DNA of 64,000 bases from Pyxidicoccus trucidator (GTDB taxonomy: Bacteria; Myxococcota; Myxococcia; Myxococcales; Myxococcaceae), in the NCBI RefSeq assembly GCF_010894435.1, contig NZ_JAAIXZ010000003.1:496001-560000 (forward strand). Direction: 5' to 3'. Positions 9,379 to 18,472 of the stretch are shown here, one piece after another. Each line of letters opens with the position of its first letter. Positions within the stretch are counted from its first letter, which is position 1. The translations under genes were made by a program, and so were the position numbers. Under the pieces are notes generated by a model. That model ran no database searches and had not been told where the DNA came from. It was given only the letters and a program-made list of their open reading frames with translations.

Positions 9379-9903
9379 ATGTTCGATTCGAACGAGAACG
9401 ACCCTATTTCCCCGGCGCTGCGCGCGCTGCTCGAGCTGTTCGCCACGGAGCTGTCGGAGGTGCGCTTCCCGGACGTGGACGCCGAGGTGCTGGACGACGC
9501 GTCAGCGGTGGTGCGCGAGAAGGCGATGGCGGTGGCGCGGGCGCAGGCGGCGCTGGATGCGGCGCGCCTGGCGCTGCATGAGAGTCAGGACGTGCTCCTG
9601 CAGAAGGGCCAGCGGGCGCTGGCGTACGCGCGGGTGTTCTCCGAGGAGAACGCGGAGCTGAGCGCGAAGCTGGAGGGCATCAACCTGCCGCGCTCGACGC
9701 GCAAGGGCGTGCGCACGGAAGGCGCGGCGGCCGAGCCGGTGTCGGCGGCTCCGGGCAATGACGAGAATGCGCCGCGCCGCCGGGGCCGTCCGCCGAAGGT
9801 GCGTCCCGCCACGGGCGCGTCGCTCTTCGCGGACGGGGCCTCGCCCGAGGCGCTCGCCGCCCACGCGCACGAGACGGGCAACGGCGTGCTGCCCACGGCC
9901 TGA
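9379..9903 (+). CDS. Coiled-coil protein with AT-hook motif
   Basis: 174 aa from ATG 9379, which has GGAGG seven bases upstream; an in-frame ATG at 9331 lacks one. Residues 1-45 are acidic. About 45-105 is a long Ala/Glu/Arg helix (EKAMAVARAQAALDAARLAL) likely to form a coiled coil. Residues about 130-150 hold RRRGRPPK, a classic AT-hook that binds the minor groove of AT-rich DNA. The tail is Ala-rich. It is probably a small nucleoid-associated or regulatory DNA-binding protein, a type common in myxobacteria. I do not recognise a named family. Confidence 0.7.
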   Translation: MFDSNENDPISPALRALLELFATELSEVRFPDVDAEVLDDASAVVREKAMAVARAQAALDAARLALHESQDVLLQKGQRALAYARVFSEENAELSAKLEGINLPRSTRKGVRTEGAAAEPVSAAPGNDENAPRRRGRPPKVRPATGASLFADGASPEALAAHAHETGNGVLPTA

Positions 9904-9930
9904 GCCGGCGACCTACGGTGAAGCGCCCTA

Positions 9931-9961
9931 CGGCCCGGTACCTCGTGGAGGTGCCGGGCCG
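9931..9961. terminator. Bidirectional stem-loop between convergent genes
   Basis: The arms CGGCCCGGTACCTC and GAGGTGCCGGGCCG form a 14-bp stem with one G-T pair and a 3-nt loop. It sits midway between the convergent AT-hook and alcohol dehydrogenase genes, so it probably ends both transcripts. T-tracts are weak. Confidence 0.75.
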
Positions 9962-9992
9962 TCGTGTTCTGGCGGTGTCCGGGAGCGCGCCG

Positions 9993-11165
9993 TCAGTTGG
10001 GCAGGAACACCGCCCGCACGCACCCATCCTGCTTCTTCTTGAACAGCTCGTACCCGCGCGGCGCGTCCTCCAGCGGGAGCCGGTGCGTCGCGAGGAACGA
10101 CGGGTCCAGCTCACCCTTCGTCACGTGCTCCAGCAGGCGCGGCAGGTACTTCTGCCCGTGCTGCTGCGCGGTACGGACCGTGAGCCCCTTGTTCAGGATG
10201 ACGCCGATGGGGAACTTATCCATCACCCCGTAGACGCCCAGAATCGACAGCGTCCCACCCTTGCGGCACGCGAGGATGGCCTGCCTCAGCGCGTCGCCTC
10301 GGTCCGAGTGCAGGTGCAGCGCCTGCTTCGCCCGGTCATACGCGTACTCCACGCCCGTGCCGTGCGCCTCCATCCCCACCGCGTCGATGCACGCATCAGG
10401 GCCGCGCCCACCCGTCAGCTCCTTCAGCACCTCCAGGACGCTGTCCACCTCCTCGTAGTTGAGGGTCTCCGCGCCCACCTGCTCGCGCGCCATCTTCAGC
10501 CGCTCGGGGAAGCGGTCGATGCCAATCACCCGCTGGGCACCCAGCAGGAAGGCGCTCTTCTGCGCCATCAGCCCCACGCCGCCGCAGCCCCACACCGCCA
10601 CGGTGTCGCCCGGGTGGATGTTGCAGAAGTCCGCGCCCATGTATCCGGTGGGTACCGCGTCGGAGAGGAAGATGACCTGCTCGTCCCGCAGCCCCTCCGG
10701 CACCTGGAAGCAGTCCGTGTCCGCGTGCGGCACCCGGACGTACTGCGCATGCGCCCCCGCGTAGCCCCCGAAGGCATGCGTGTACCCGTAGATGCCGGCC
10801 GTCGGGTAGCCGAACACCGGCTCCTGCAGCTCCGCCTTCGGGTTGGTGTTGTCGCAGAGCGAGTAGAGGTCGTGCTGGCAGTACCAGCAGCTGCCGCAAC
10901 AGATGAAGGAGGGCACGACGACGCGGTCCCCCTTCTTCACCTTCTTCACGTCGCGGCCCACGTCGACGACTTCGCCCATGAACTCGTGGCCGATGACGTC
11001 GCCCGCGCGCATCGTCGGGATGTACCCGTCGATGAAGTGCAGGTCCGAGCCACACGTCGTGGACATCGTCACCTTCAGGACGACGTCATGCGGGTTGACG
11101 ATGCCCGGGTCTCCCACTGTCTCCACGCGCAGGTCGTTGATTCCGTTCCAGCAGAGTGCTCGCAT
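9993..11165 (-). CDS. Zinc-dependent alcohol dehydrogenase
   Basis: 390 aa medium-chain dehydrogenase. Catalytic zinc ligands lie in TTCGSDLHF and GHEF. The structural zinc loop is CCGSCWYCQHDLYSLC. The NAD(P)-binding Rossmann loop is GCGGVG (about residue 195). The long insertion around GYPTAGIYGYTHAFGGYAGA and the overall length place it with glutathione-independent formaldehyde dehydrogenase-like enzymes, often annotated for formaldehyde or general alcohols. It lies 9 bp downstream of the SRPBCC gene on the same strand, so the pair is an operon. The actual substrate cannot be told. Confidence 0.9.
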   Translation of the reverse strand: MRALCWNGINDLRVETVGDPGIVNPHDVVLKVTMSTTCGSDLHFIDGYIPTMRAGDVIGHEFMGEVVDVGRDVKKVKKGDRVVVPSFICCGSCWYCQHDLYSLCDNTNPKAELQEPVFGYPTAGIYGYTHAFGGYAGAHAQYVRVPHADTDCFQVPEGLRDEQVIFLSDAVPTGYMGADFCNIHPGDTVAVWGCGGVGLMAQKSAFLLGAQRVIGIDRFPERLKMAREQVGAETLNYEEVDSVLEVLKELTGGRGPDACIDAVGMEAHGTGVEYAYDRAKQALHLHSDRGDALRQAILACRKGGTLSILGVYGVMDKFPIGVILNKGLTVRTAQQHGQKYLPRLLEHVTKGELDPSFLATHRLPLEDAPRGYELFKKKQDGCVRAVFLPN

Positions 11166-11174
11166 CGGAGTTCC

Positions 11175-12053
11175 TCAATAGGAGTAGCCGCCCTCGCGAG
11201 CGGCGGGGTTGGGCCGGGTGGTGGCGATTTCGCCCGTCTCCACGAGGCTCTTGAACCGCCTGAGCGCCGTGTGCGCGAGCGCGGTGGGCACCTGCCCCAG
11301 GAGCTTCATCGCCGCGTCACCGAGCGCGCCGCCCGGCGGGCTGAAGCGGAGGCGCAGCGTCACCACCGTGCCCCAGTCCGCGGGAGCGGGGCGGAAGCGC
11401 ACCTGGCCCTCGTTGGGCAGCTCCGCGCCCGGCATCGACTCCCAGCGCAGGAACTCGCCGGGGTGCTCCTCGACGATGTGCGAGTCCCACTCGAAGCTCC
11501 GGCCGAGCGGGCCCCGCACCTTCCAGTGCTGGAGGTCCGGCCCCACGGTGGTGACCTCGGCGAAGTGGCCCATGACCTTCGACAGGTTCTCGGCCACGCG
11601 CCAGGCGCGGTACAGCTCGTGACCGGGCTTCTGGATGGTGATGGAGCGCTCCAGCACCGCGCGGCCCGTCCCCGCGCCTGCCTCCACGCTCCTGCGCCTC
11701 CCGAGGGTCCGGAGGCTTCGGAATCCCTCGATACCGGGCACCCGGCGAGCCAGCGTGCGCCCGAGCGCGCCCTGATAGATGAGCCCGCCTCCCGCGAGCG
11801 CCACCGCCAGGCCTCCGAGCGAGCGACTCTTGAGGCCCAGGCTCAGCAGCGCCCCGCCCAGCATGGCGGAGGCCAGCTGCTTCATGCGGCGTCCGTCGTC
11901 CAGGTCATACGTCCGGCGGACCTCCGCCGAAGCGTGCCGTTCCGTTGTCTCGATGTCGTGCCACTCCCATTCAGCGGAGCCGCCGCTGGGGGGCTGGGCT
12001 CCTCGCGCGCTCCGCGAGCTGGGAGTCGATGACTCCAGGGGTTTGTCGGCCAT
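11175..12053 (-). CDS. SRPBCC-family protein with membrane segment
   Basis: 292 aa. Residues 1-60 are polar. About 60-105 holds two short hydrophobic stretches (LASAMLGGALLSLG, LGGLAVALAGGGLIYQ). From about 135 an SRPBCC (cyclase/dehydrase-like) domain runs to about 275: SITIQKPGHELYRAWR, NLSKVMGHF, FEWDSHIVEEHPGEFLRWES, GTVVTLRLRFSPPGG. Such helix-grip folds bind hydrophobic ligands. AGGAGG lies just before ATG. It is the first gene of a two-gene operon with the alcohol dehydrogenase, a pairing seen in stress-type loci. The ligand is unknown. Confidence 0.8.
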   Translation of the reverse strand: MADKPLESSTPSSRSARGAQPPSGGSAEWEWHDIETTERHASAEVRRTYDLDDGRRMKQLASAMLGGALLSLGLKSRSLGGLAVALAGGGLIYQGALGRTLARRVPGIEGFRSLRTLGRRRSVEAGAGTGRAVLERSITIQKPGHELYRAWRVAENLSKVMGHFAEVTTVGPDLQHWKVRGPLGRSFEWDSHIVEEHPGEFLRWESMPGAELPNEGQVRFRPAPADWGTVVTLRLRFSPPGGALGDAAMKLLGQVPTALAHTALRRFKSLVETGEIATTRPNPAAREGGYSY

Positions 12054-12404
12054 GGGGGCTGCCTCCTGATTCCAATGAGCAGGGACGCGGTCGGCGGGTG
12101 AGACCGAGCGTCAGCTGCAACCTTGGGGGAGGAGGGCGGGTGCACAACCCCGGCGGCCACCGCTGGAGGGGAGCCACCCCGACGCTGGAGCGGCCGGTGC
12201 CAGGGGGAGAGACCTCGCGGCGGCGGGGAGCGTGAAAAGCCGCGGCCCGGCCACGTGCCACCCCCGGAGCCTTCTCCGAGAGTGACACGCAACCAGGCCG
12301 TGGGGCCGGGCCGCCGCCTGCGCATGGCGGTGGCCCGGCCAGAGGCTGAAGGAAGACCGTCGGCCAGTCGGGAACTCCGTCCAGCCTGACGCTCTCCCGG
12401 AGGC
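12054..12404. other. Intergenic region with structured terminator
   Basis: About 350 bp between the SRPBCC gene start and the protease stop, both on the minus strand. It contains the structured terminator listed at 12235-12303 and, to its left, presumably the SRPBCC promoter, which I cannot resolve. No coding signal is convincing. Confidence 0.5.
12235..12303 (-). terminator. Conserved three-stem terminator, copy A
   Basis: Read on the minus strand, this lies about 100 nt after the protease stop. Outer stem: 12240-12247 with 12296-12303 (CCGCGGCC / GGCCGTGG, one G-U). Middle stem: CGTG 12254-12257 with CACG 12286-12289. Apical hairpin: CGGAG-CCTT-CTCCG (12265-12278). A TTTT run follows on the minus strand (12238-12235). 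The inside is nearly identical to copy B at 13631-13700 (about 48 of 56 aligned positions), which is unusual for simple terminators. Confidence 0.65.
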
Positions 12405-13496
12405 TCAGTCGATGAAGTTGCAGAACACCCGCACGCCCGTGCCCGTGTACGTGAAGGTCGCGGTGGCGTTCGTGTCGCTCCAGGCGCTGAAGCTCAGGGT
12501 GGCGCCACTGGCGAAGAAGCCGTCAAGCCACCGCCCGGACTGCCCGTTGGTGGTGCAGTTCACCGTCACCACGTCTCCGACGTTGAGACGCAGGCCACAG
12601 CCATTCACCATGTCGTGCCAGTTGCCCCCGCGCGTGCATGACTGGGTGGAGGTGCTCATCGTGATGCGCCCCAGCGAGGTGGTGTTGCCGCCCGTCTCGA
12701 AGTGGACGAGCGCGGGGATGACGGTCGAGTTGTCATAGATGTCCACCATCGACGTGCCCGAGTTGGTCCCTCCGGCGCTGGTGCAGCCGCCGTTGGTGTG
12801 GACCGCCACCATGTCTCCGTAGGTCGACAGCACGGGGGAGCCGGAGGAGCCACCATCCGTGTCGACGTCAACGTAGTGGAGCGAGCCATTGAGCGCCCGC
12901 GACGAGTAGCTGCCCTGGTGATGCTTCTTCATGAGCCCGCGCGGGTGCTGGATGATGCGAAGCAGCTCGCTTCCCGTCGGGAGCCGGTCCCCGAGTCGCA
13001 GGCTGCCGAAGGTGTTGCCCGCGTTGCTGGCCAGGCGGACCACCGCGAAGTCGAAGCCGCCGGTGGAGTCCTCGAGTCCCTCGGCAATCTGGACGACCGT
13101 GGTCGTGCGCGGAGTGCTGGCCGTGTCGACCTGATAGTCGAACACCACCTCGTAGTTCAGCGCGTCGGCCGTGGACGAGAAGCAGTGGCCAGCCGTCAGG
13201 AGGATGTTCTCCGCAATCAGGGAGCCGGTGCACTGGGCCACGCCAGTGACACGGTGGCGGATGAGCGCCACCGCCCGCTGCGAGCGCAGCACGAAGTTGC
13301 CCGAGTTGCCGCCCCACGCACTCGCCCAGGGCTCCACGTCGGACCAGTCCTCCGTGGGGCCGCAGATGGAGCCCTGCCTGGCGGTCGCCAGGGGTGCGTC
13401 TTGCACCTCCGGCGTCAGGTCTTCTCCACAACCAGCCAGAGCGACGGTAGCACTGCTCAGCAGAACCAAGGCCTTGAGGGACAGATGCCTTTGCAT
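12405..13496 (-). CDS. Secreted trypsin-like serine protease (lipoprotein)
   Basis: 363 aa from ATG 13496; an in-frame ATG at 13541 would place 15 extra residues before the signal. The lipobox is ALAGC (Cys near 22). The S1 chymotrypsin-fold domain (about 50-275) shows His in LLTAGHC, Asp in GGFDFAVVRL and Ser in GGSSGSP, so the triad is complete. A C-terminal module of about 85 residues (SCTRGGNWHDMVNGC, GDVVTVNC, VFCNF) with several Cys looks like a beta-sandwich accessory domain. It probably degrades extracellular protein, as expected of a predator. It ends at structured terminator copy A. Confidence 0.85.
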   Translation of the reverse strand: MQRHLSLKALVLLSSATVALAGCGEDLTPEVQDAPLATARQGSICGPTEDWSDVEPWASAWGGNSGNFVLRSQRAVALIRHRVTGVAQCTGSLIAENILLTAGHCFSSTADALNYEVVFDYQVDTASTPRTTTVVQIAEGLEDSTGGFDFAVVRLASNAGNTFGSLRLGDRLPTGSELLRIIQHPRGLMKKHHQGSYSSRALNGSLHYVDVDTDGGSSGSPVLSTYGDMVAVHTNGGCTSAGGTNSGTSMVDIYDNSTVIPALVHFETGGNTTSLGRITMSTSTQSCTRGGNWHDMVNGCGLRLNVGDVVTVNCTTNGQSGRWLDGFFASGATLSFSAWSDTNATATFTYTGTGVRVFCNFID

Positions 13497-13630
13497 ACGC
13501 ACGGATGGAGCTCCCTGGATGAAGGACGTGGGGTTGGACACGTCGACTCGCCGCCGGCGAGGCGGCGCCAGGAGGTGTAGCGATTCCCATCCATTGCTTT
13601 AGTGACGAAGTTGCAAGTTGGTTTGACTGC

Positions 13631-13700
13631 AAAAAGACCATGGCCCGGCACGTGCCAATCCCGGAGCCCCCTCCGCGAGTGTCACGCAACCGGGCCATGG
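13631..13700 (-). terminator. Conserved three-stem terminator, copy B
   Basis: It lies 52 nt after the stop of the beta-helix lipoprotein gene (minus strand). Outer stem: 11 bp perfect, CCATGGCCCGG (13638-13648) with CCGGGCCATGG (13690-13700). Middle stem: CGTG 13651-13654 with CACG 13683-13686. Apical hairpin: CGGAG-CCCC-CTCCG (13662-13675). TTTTT follows on the minus strand (13635-13631). Relative to copy A, a T-A pair in the outer stem becomes C-G, a compensatory change that supports the fold. Confidence 0.7.
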
Positions 13701-13752
13701 TGCCGCGTCTTCGTGCAGGACGGAGGCGCGGCTAAATCAGTCAGCGGGTGCT

Positions 13753-15144
13753 TCAGTCCGCCGGGAAGGCCGTCCAGCCCTCCGTCCAGTCCTCCGCGCC
13801 GATGGCGCCGATGAACCGGGCGTTGGCGTCGAAGAAGCCGGAGCTGGGAGGCGCGCCCGCGCGGTCCGCGTTGAGCGCCGGGGAGCCCGCCCTGGGCGAG
13901 AAGTCCGGCCGCTCCAGGTCCAGCGCCGCGTTCAGCTGCGGGTCCACGAGCTGGTTCTGGCTGCTCGCGCTCATGAAGAAGGCGCCCTCGTCGAAGTCAG
14001 CGTCGTTGTTCACCAGCGCGCCGCTGCTGCTGCGCTGGAACTCGCTGCCCAGCGTGGAGCCCGAGGTGATGTTCGCATTGTCGAAGAAGATGCTGTTCCT
14101 GATGAACAGGGGGTTGGTGGTGCTCGTCGTGCGGCCCACCGTGGCGGCGCCGTCCACGTCCGCCGCGCCGTCGGTGAAGTACGCGACGATGAGGTTGTTC
14201 ATCTTGCCGGCCGTGCCGTTCTTCAGGTGCATGGCGGCCTGCGTCTTGCCCGCCTTGCCCGGCTCCGCGTTGGAGCCGATGAGCGTCACGTTCCACACCT
14301 CGGGCGTGGAGACGGGCACGGAGTTGAGCGCGTCGTTCGGGTTGTTGTCGGACTCGAAGGCGAAGTTCCCCACGTCCGGGTTCTGCTGGACGATGAGGAA
14401 CTGCACCTTGCCGCTGTAGCCGAAGTCCCAGTCCAGGCCGTCGTCGTCCGGCTGGGTGACGACGACGTGCTTCAGGTTGGCGGTGCCGCCGAACATCTCC
14501 ACGCCGTCATCCGCGCCCTTGTGGACCTGGACGTAGTCAATCTCCGTGGCCGAGCCGCAGCCGCCCGCCGTCAGGCCGTTCAGCTCGTTGCGCTCGGTGA
14601 GCTTGAAGCCGGCGAACTCGATGCGGACGTACTTCACCTTGCCGCAGTCATGCGCCGCGTCCTGGCCGCCGTAGGCGATGCCAGCCTGGCTGGCCGGGTA
14701 GCCCTCGATGTTGGCCGTCGTCGGGTTGCCGCCGGAGTCCTTGACGTTGATGGGCGCCTTGCCGAGCAGCACCAGCCCGCCCCAGTTGCCGGCGGAGCGG
14801 GAGCCCGCGGCCTTGGAGCTGGTGAAGACGATGGGCTTCTCGCGGGTGCCGCTGGCGTTGATTTTCGCGTTGGTGGTGACGGCCAGTGAGCTGCCCTCGT
14901 CACCCTTGATGACGGTGCCCGGCTGGATGGTCAGCGTGCCGGACTCCACGAAGATGTGGGTCTTCAGCACGTAGGTGTTCTTCGCCTCCCACGTGGTGTC
15001 CCCGGTAATCTTCTGGGAAACCTCGATGGTCTCCCCCGGCTCCGGCTCGGGCTGGACGTTCGGCTTGGGCTCGTCGTCGCCGCAAGCGGTGATGTTCAGG
15101 GCTACGAGGCTCCCGAGGAGCAGGCTCTTCCAGGTCGGCTTCAT
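13753..15144 (-). CDS. Beta-helix-like surface lipoprotein of TonB operon
   Basis: 463 aa. Lipobox NITACGDD, Cys near residue 21, followed by a Pro/Glu linker. The mature part has short repeated beta turns such as [41 protein letters not shown] and [10 protein letters not shown], typical of a right-handed parallel beta helix. Acidic runs ([10 protein letters not shown]) could bind metal. Proteins of this type are often found beside TonB receptors, presumably as surface partners that capture the ligand. It follows the receptor gene by 24 bp with AGGAAGAAG before its ATG. The ligand is unknown. Confidence 0.7.
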   Translation of the reverse strand: MKPTWKSLLLGSLVALNITACGDDEPKPNVQPEPEPGETIEVSQKITGDTTWEAKNTYVLKTHIFVESGTLTIQPGTVIKGDEGSSLAVTTNAKINASGTREKPIVFTSSKAAGSRSAGNWGGLVLLGKAPINVKDSGGNPTTANIEGYPASQAGIAYGGQDAAHDCGKVKYVRIEFAGFKLTERNELNGLTAGGCGSATEIDYVQVHKGADDGVEMFGGTANLKHVVVTQPDDDGLDWDFGYSGKVQFLIVQQNPDVGNFAFESDNNPNDALNSVPVSTPEVWNVTLIGSNAEPGKAGKTQAAMHLKNGTAGKMNNLIVAYFTDGAADVDGAATVGRTTSTTNPLFIRNSIFFDNANITSGSTLGSEFQRSSSGALVNNDADFDEGAFFMSASSQNQLVDPQLNAALDLERPDFSPRAGSPALNADRAGAPPSSGFFDANARFIGAIGAEDWTEGWTAFPAD

Positions 15145-15168
15145 GAAGCTTCTTCCTTTCAGGAGGGA

Positions 15169-18100
15169 CTACAGATTCCAGCCGAGCGAGGCGGAGAAGG
15201 CCGCGCCGGGCCGATACTTGAGGACGTCCAGGTCGCCCTGCTTCAGGACGACGAAGCGGTTGAGGAGGTTGGTGCCGGTCAGCTTCAGCTGCATGCCGCG
15301 GCCCAGGTTCTGGCTGAAGGCCAGGTCCACGCGGTGGAAGGGCTGCTCGTACACGTCCGGCACTCCCTGGATGCCCACGTCGGAGATGCGCCGGCCGAAC
15401 ACGTTGTAGAGCAGCGACAGCTCGGAGCCGCTCTCCGGACGCGACCAGCCCAGGTTGACGTTGACCACGTAGGGTGACTGGCCCTGCAGGGAGCGCGTCT
15501 GGCTCGTCTGCAGGCCGCCTTCCTGCAGCTCGATTTCGGACTGGGTGAGCGTCAGGTTGAAGCCGGTGCGCACGTTGGCGAGCGCGGAGGTGAGGCGGCC
15601 CAGCGTGGTGCGGGCCTCCAGCTCCACGCCGTAGCTGGTGGCGCCCCGGGCGTTCTCGAAGCTCACGTCACGCTGGGCGGGTGAGACGATGATGCGTTCA
15701 ATGGGGTTCTGGAAGCGCTTGTAGAAGACGCTGGCGGCGAGCACCTCGTTCTCGGTGGGGAACCACTCGGCGCGCGCGTCCAGGTTGTGGATGCGCGTCT
15801 CCACCAGGTCGGGCTCGCCGGACACGCTGCGGCGCCGGACGAAGTCGTAATAGAGGATGGGGGCCAGCTCGCGGAAGGTGGGCCGGGCCAGCGTGTAGCT
15901 GTAGCCGGTGCGCAGGTTCACCGCCGGGGTGAGCGCATAGATGAGGTTGAGCGCCGGCAGCACGTCGCCGTACGTGCGGTCCGTGGTGGAGGACTGCGAG
16001 GGGTTGTTGGCGTACGCGCTGCCCGTCTCCAGCTTCTGGACGCTGGCCTCGTAGCGCACGCCGGCGACGATGCGCAGCGGCTCCAGCGTGCTGATGTCCG
16101 CGTTGACGTAGCCGGCGTAGATGCCCTGCGTCGCCTCGTAGGAGTCCTCGGCGTTGGTGTTCTCGTCCAGGCCGATGCCGTTGCCGATGTTGTCCGCGGC
16201 GAAGATGTCCTCCGGGCCCTGGAAGACGACGCCCAGGTTGCCGCTGGTGTAGCGGAAGCGGAAGCGGCGCATGTCCAGCGAGCGGTCGGACTGCTGGACC
16301 ATGGCGCCCACGCGCAGCCGCACGGTGGACAGCGGGAAGGTGGCGTTGGCGCTGCCGCCGTAGGATGTCTCGCCCAGGGTGCTGTACCAGCGCAGGCCGC
16401 CCGGGTCCTGGCGGAAGCGGTACTCGGACTGCGACGTCAGCTCGTACGTGAGGCTGCGGGTGTCCGGGTCATCGCGCTGGACGTAGGAGAGGTTGGCCTG
16501 CCAGTCGAGTTCCATGTCGTTCAGGACGCCGGACAGGCGGTGGAAGCCGCGCACCTGGTTGAAGGTGAGCATGCGCGCCAGGTACTCGGAGGAGGTGTTG
16601 CGGAAAGTCTCGTTGGACGCGTCCTGGCCCGTGGTGACGCGGGCGCGGCTCTCGCCGGTGCGGGTGAAGAGCGAGAAGACGGACAGCTCCAGGTCGCGGT
16701 GCGGCTGGTAGCCGGCGCTCAGCAGGCCGCCGAGGCTGGCTATCTCCGCGCCCATGACGTTCTCGGAGCTCTCGTCCACCTGCACGCCCTCGCCGTCCGT
16801 CTCATCCAGCGTGGTGCCGATGAACTGCGACTGCTGCAGCACCTCGCGGTGGCTGTAGTTGACGGAGGCCAGGTAGCCCAGGCGCTGGTTGTCGAAGCGC
16901 AGCGTGTCGCCAACGGAGAGGCCCAGGCCCAGGTTGGGCAGCGCGCGCCGGGTGCCGAGCGTCCAGGTGTTGGGGAAGTCGCGGGCGATGGTGTTCACCT
17001 CGTCTCGCGTGAGGCGGTTGAGCGGGCGGTCGGTGGGCACCGAGTCCGGCAGCGCGCGAGCGCCATCGTCGAAGCCGAGCCAGTCCATGCCGCCGCCGGC
17101 GTAGGTGTTGCGCGTCTGGAAGGTGGACAGGCTGTCGGCGCTCAGGGTGATGCGCGGCTTGAGCTCGAAGCTGGCGGGGTAGTTGTTCGTCTCGATGAGC
17201 AGCGCGCCACCCGCGAAGGTGCCGGGCATGTCGGCGGTGTAGCTCTTGTTGACGTTGAGGTTGGCCAGCAGCGCGGTGGGGAAGATGTCGAGCGGCACCG
17301 CCTGCTCGTCCGGCTCCGGGCTGGGGAGGATGGCGCCATTGAGCAGCGTGCTGCTGTAGCGCCCACCCAGTCCGCGGAGGAGGACGTAGCGACCGTCCAC
17401 CACGGTGGCGCTGACCACGCGCTTCACGGCGTCGGAGGCGCTGGAGTCCGGCGTGCGGGCAATCTCCTGCGCGCTGATGGAGTCCGACACGGCGGCGGCC
17501 TTCTTGCGCTCCTGGAGGAGGGCGCCCTCGGCGCGGCGGTCGGCGCGGGCCTCGACGACGACTTCCTGCACGGCGCCCACGTCGGCGCTGAGCGCGACAT
17601 CCAGCTTCGTGGACTTGCCCTGCGTCACCACCACGCCGGTGATGCGGCGGCCCTGGTACACGTCATAGAAGACGCGCAGGTCGTACTTCCCGGGCGGCAG
17701 CGCCAGGCGGTAGTTGCCGTCCAGGTCGGTGAGGGACTGCTTCTGCGCGCCGGTCACCACCTTCACGGTGGCCTCGATGAGGCCCTCGCCGTTGGTCTCG
17801 TCGATGACCCGGCCGTGGATGCCGGTGAAGCCGGCGGGCGGCTCGGCGGACTCCGCGAGCAGCTCGTCACCCTCGGCGGCCGGGAGCTCGGACGGAGCGG
17901 CCTCGATGGCACCGTCGGTGGTGGCCGTGGGCTGCTGGGCGGTGGCGCCATCGGTGGCAGGCGCGGGCTGCTGGGCGGTCGCGGCGGGAGCGCCGGAAGG
18001 AACCGTCGTTCCGGCCTGGGACGGCGCGGTGGAGGCGGAAGGAACGTTCATTCCGCTCTCGGGCCTGACGGCCGGGGCGCTGGAAGGACCGTTCGTTCCA

Positions 18101-18348
18101 CCCTCGGGCCTGACGGCGGGGGCGCTGGAAGGAACGTTCGTTCCGCCCTCGATGCCACCCGAGGCGGGCGTACCGGAAGCCCGGGTATCCGGGACATCAG
18201 TGGGCTGAGCCGTGGAAGGGGACGTCACGGACGGAGCCGCGGGGCCGGGAGCCGCGGGGGCGGAGCCATCCGTCTGTGCGAGCGCGGATGCGGCGAGAAG
18301 TGCGAGCGCTGCCACGAGGGCGCGCGAAGGGACGGTGCGAGACAACAC
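15169..18348 (-). CDS. TonB-dependent outer-membrane receptor
   Basis: 1059 aa. Signal peptide 1-24 (ALAALALLAASALAQ). Residues 25-175 are a repetitive Ala/Pro/Gly/Thr linker. About 178-262 is a carboxypeptidase-regulatory-like domain (GIHGRVIDETNGEGL, GNYRLALPPGKYDLRVF). Then come the plug (IARTPDSSASDAVKRV, RYVLLRGLGGRYSSTLLNG) and a 22-strand-type barrel ending FSASLGWNL. It starts at TTG 18348 with AAGGAG upstream; GTG at 18351 is also possible. It sits 125 nt after exbD2 in the TonB operon. It probably imports a large or complex substrate; which one cannot be told. Confidence 0.9.
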   Translation of the reverse strand: MLSRTVPSRALVAALALLAASALAQTDGSAPAAPGPAAPSVTSPSTAQPTDVPDTRASGTPASGGIEGGTNVPSSAPAVRPEGGTNGPSSAPAVRPESGMNVPSASTAPSQAGTTVPSGAPAATAQQPAPATDGATAQQPTATTDGAIEAAPSELPAAEGDELLAESAEPPAGFTGIHGRVIDETNGEGLIEATVKVVTGAQKQSLTDLDGNYRLALPPGKYDLRVFYDVYQGRRITGVVVTQGKSTKLDVALSADVGAVQEVVVEARADRRAEGALLQERKKAAAVSDSISAQEIARTPDSSASDAVKRVVSATVVDGRYVLLRGLGGRYSSTLLNGAILPSPEPDEQAVPLDIFPTALLANLNVNKSYTADMPGTFAGGALLIETNNYPASFELKPRITLSADSLSTFQTRNTYAGGGMDWLGFDDGARALPDSVPTDRPLNRLTRDEVNTIARDFPNTWTLGTRRALPNLGLGLSVGDTLRFDNQRLGYLASVNYSHREVLQQSQFIGTTLDETDGEGVQVDESSENVMGAEIASLGGLLSAGYQPHRDLELSVFSLFTRTGESRARVTTGQDASNETFRNTSSEYLARMLTFNQVRGFHRLSGVLNDMELDWQANLSYVQRDDPDTRSLTYELTSQSEYRFRQDPGGLRWYSTLGETSYGGSANATFPLSTVRLRVGAMVQQSDRSLDMRRFRFRYTSGNLGVVFQGPEDIFAADNIGNGIGLDENTNAEDSYEATQGIYAGYVNADISTLEPLRIVAGVRYEASVQKLETGSAYANNPSQSSTTDRTYGDVLPALNLIYALTPAVNLRTGYSYTLARPTFRELAPILYYDFVRRRSVSGEPDLVETRIHNLDARAEWFPTENEVLAASVFYKRFQNPIERIIVSPAQRDVSFENARGATSYGVELEARTTLGRLTSALANVRTGFNLTLTQSEIELQEGGLQTSQTRSLQGQSPYVVNVNLGWSRPESGSELSLLYNVFGRRISDVGIQGVPDVYEQPFHRVDLAFSQNLGRGMQLKLTGTNLLNRFVVLKQGDLDVLKYRPGAAFSASLGWNL
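17998..18150 (-). repeat. 45-bp tandem repeats inside receptor gene
   Basis: Two near-perfect 45-bp units (18061-18105 and 18106-18150) and two more degenerate copies to the left encode a 15-residue repeat (APAVRPEGGTNGPSS-like) in the receptor linker. Each unit carries a small inverted repeat such as GGAACGTTCGTTCC. The unit length is a multiple of three, so copy-number change would keep the frame. Confidence 0.75.
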
Positions 18349-18428
18349 GAATCTCCTTGCCGGCGGTCGGCGCGCATAAACAACGCGACACGCATGGCAG
18401 CTGAATGGATGGCTTGTGACGATTCAGA

Positions 18429-18462
18429 CGGCGGACCGAAAACTCGGAGTCACGGTCCGCCG
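18429..18462 (-). terminator. Stem-loop between exbD2 and receptor
   Basis: The arms CGGCGGACCG and CGGTCCGCCG form a perfect 10-bp stem with a 14-nt loop, just after the exbD2 stop. There is no U-tract. It may end or attenuate transcription so that receptor and energising genes are made in different amounts, or protect the upstream mRNA. Confidence 0.5.
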
Positions 18463-18472
18463 CGTGGCTGCT

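Noticed and set aside
9918..12032. A 704-codon plus-strand frame across two genes
   Set aside because: It spans the alcohol dehydrogenase and SRPBCC genes on the other strand and their intergenic gap, so it cannot be a real gene.
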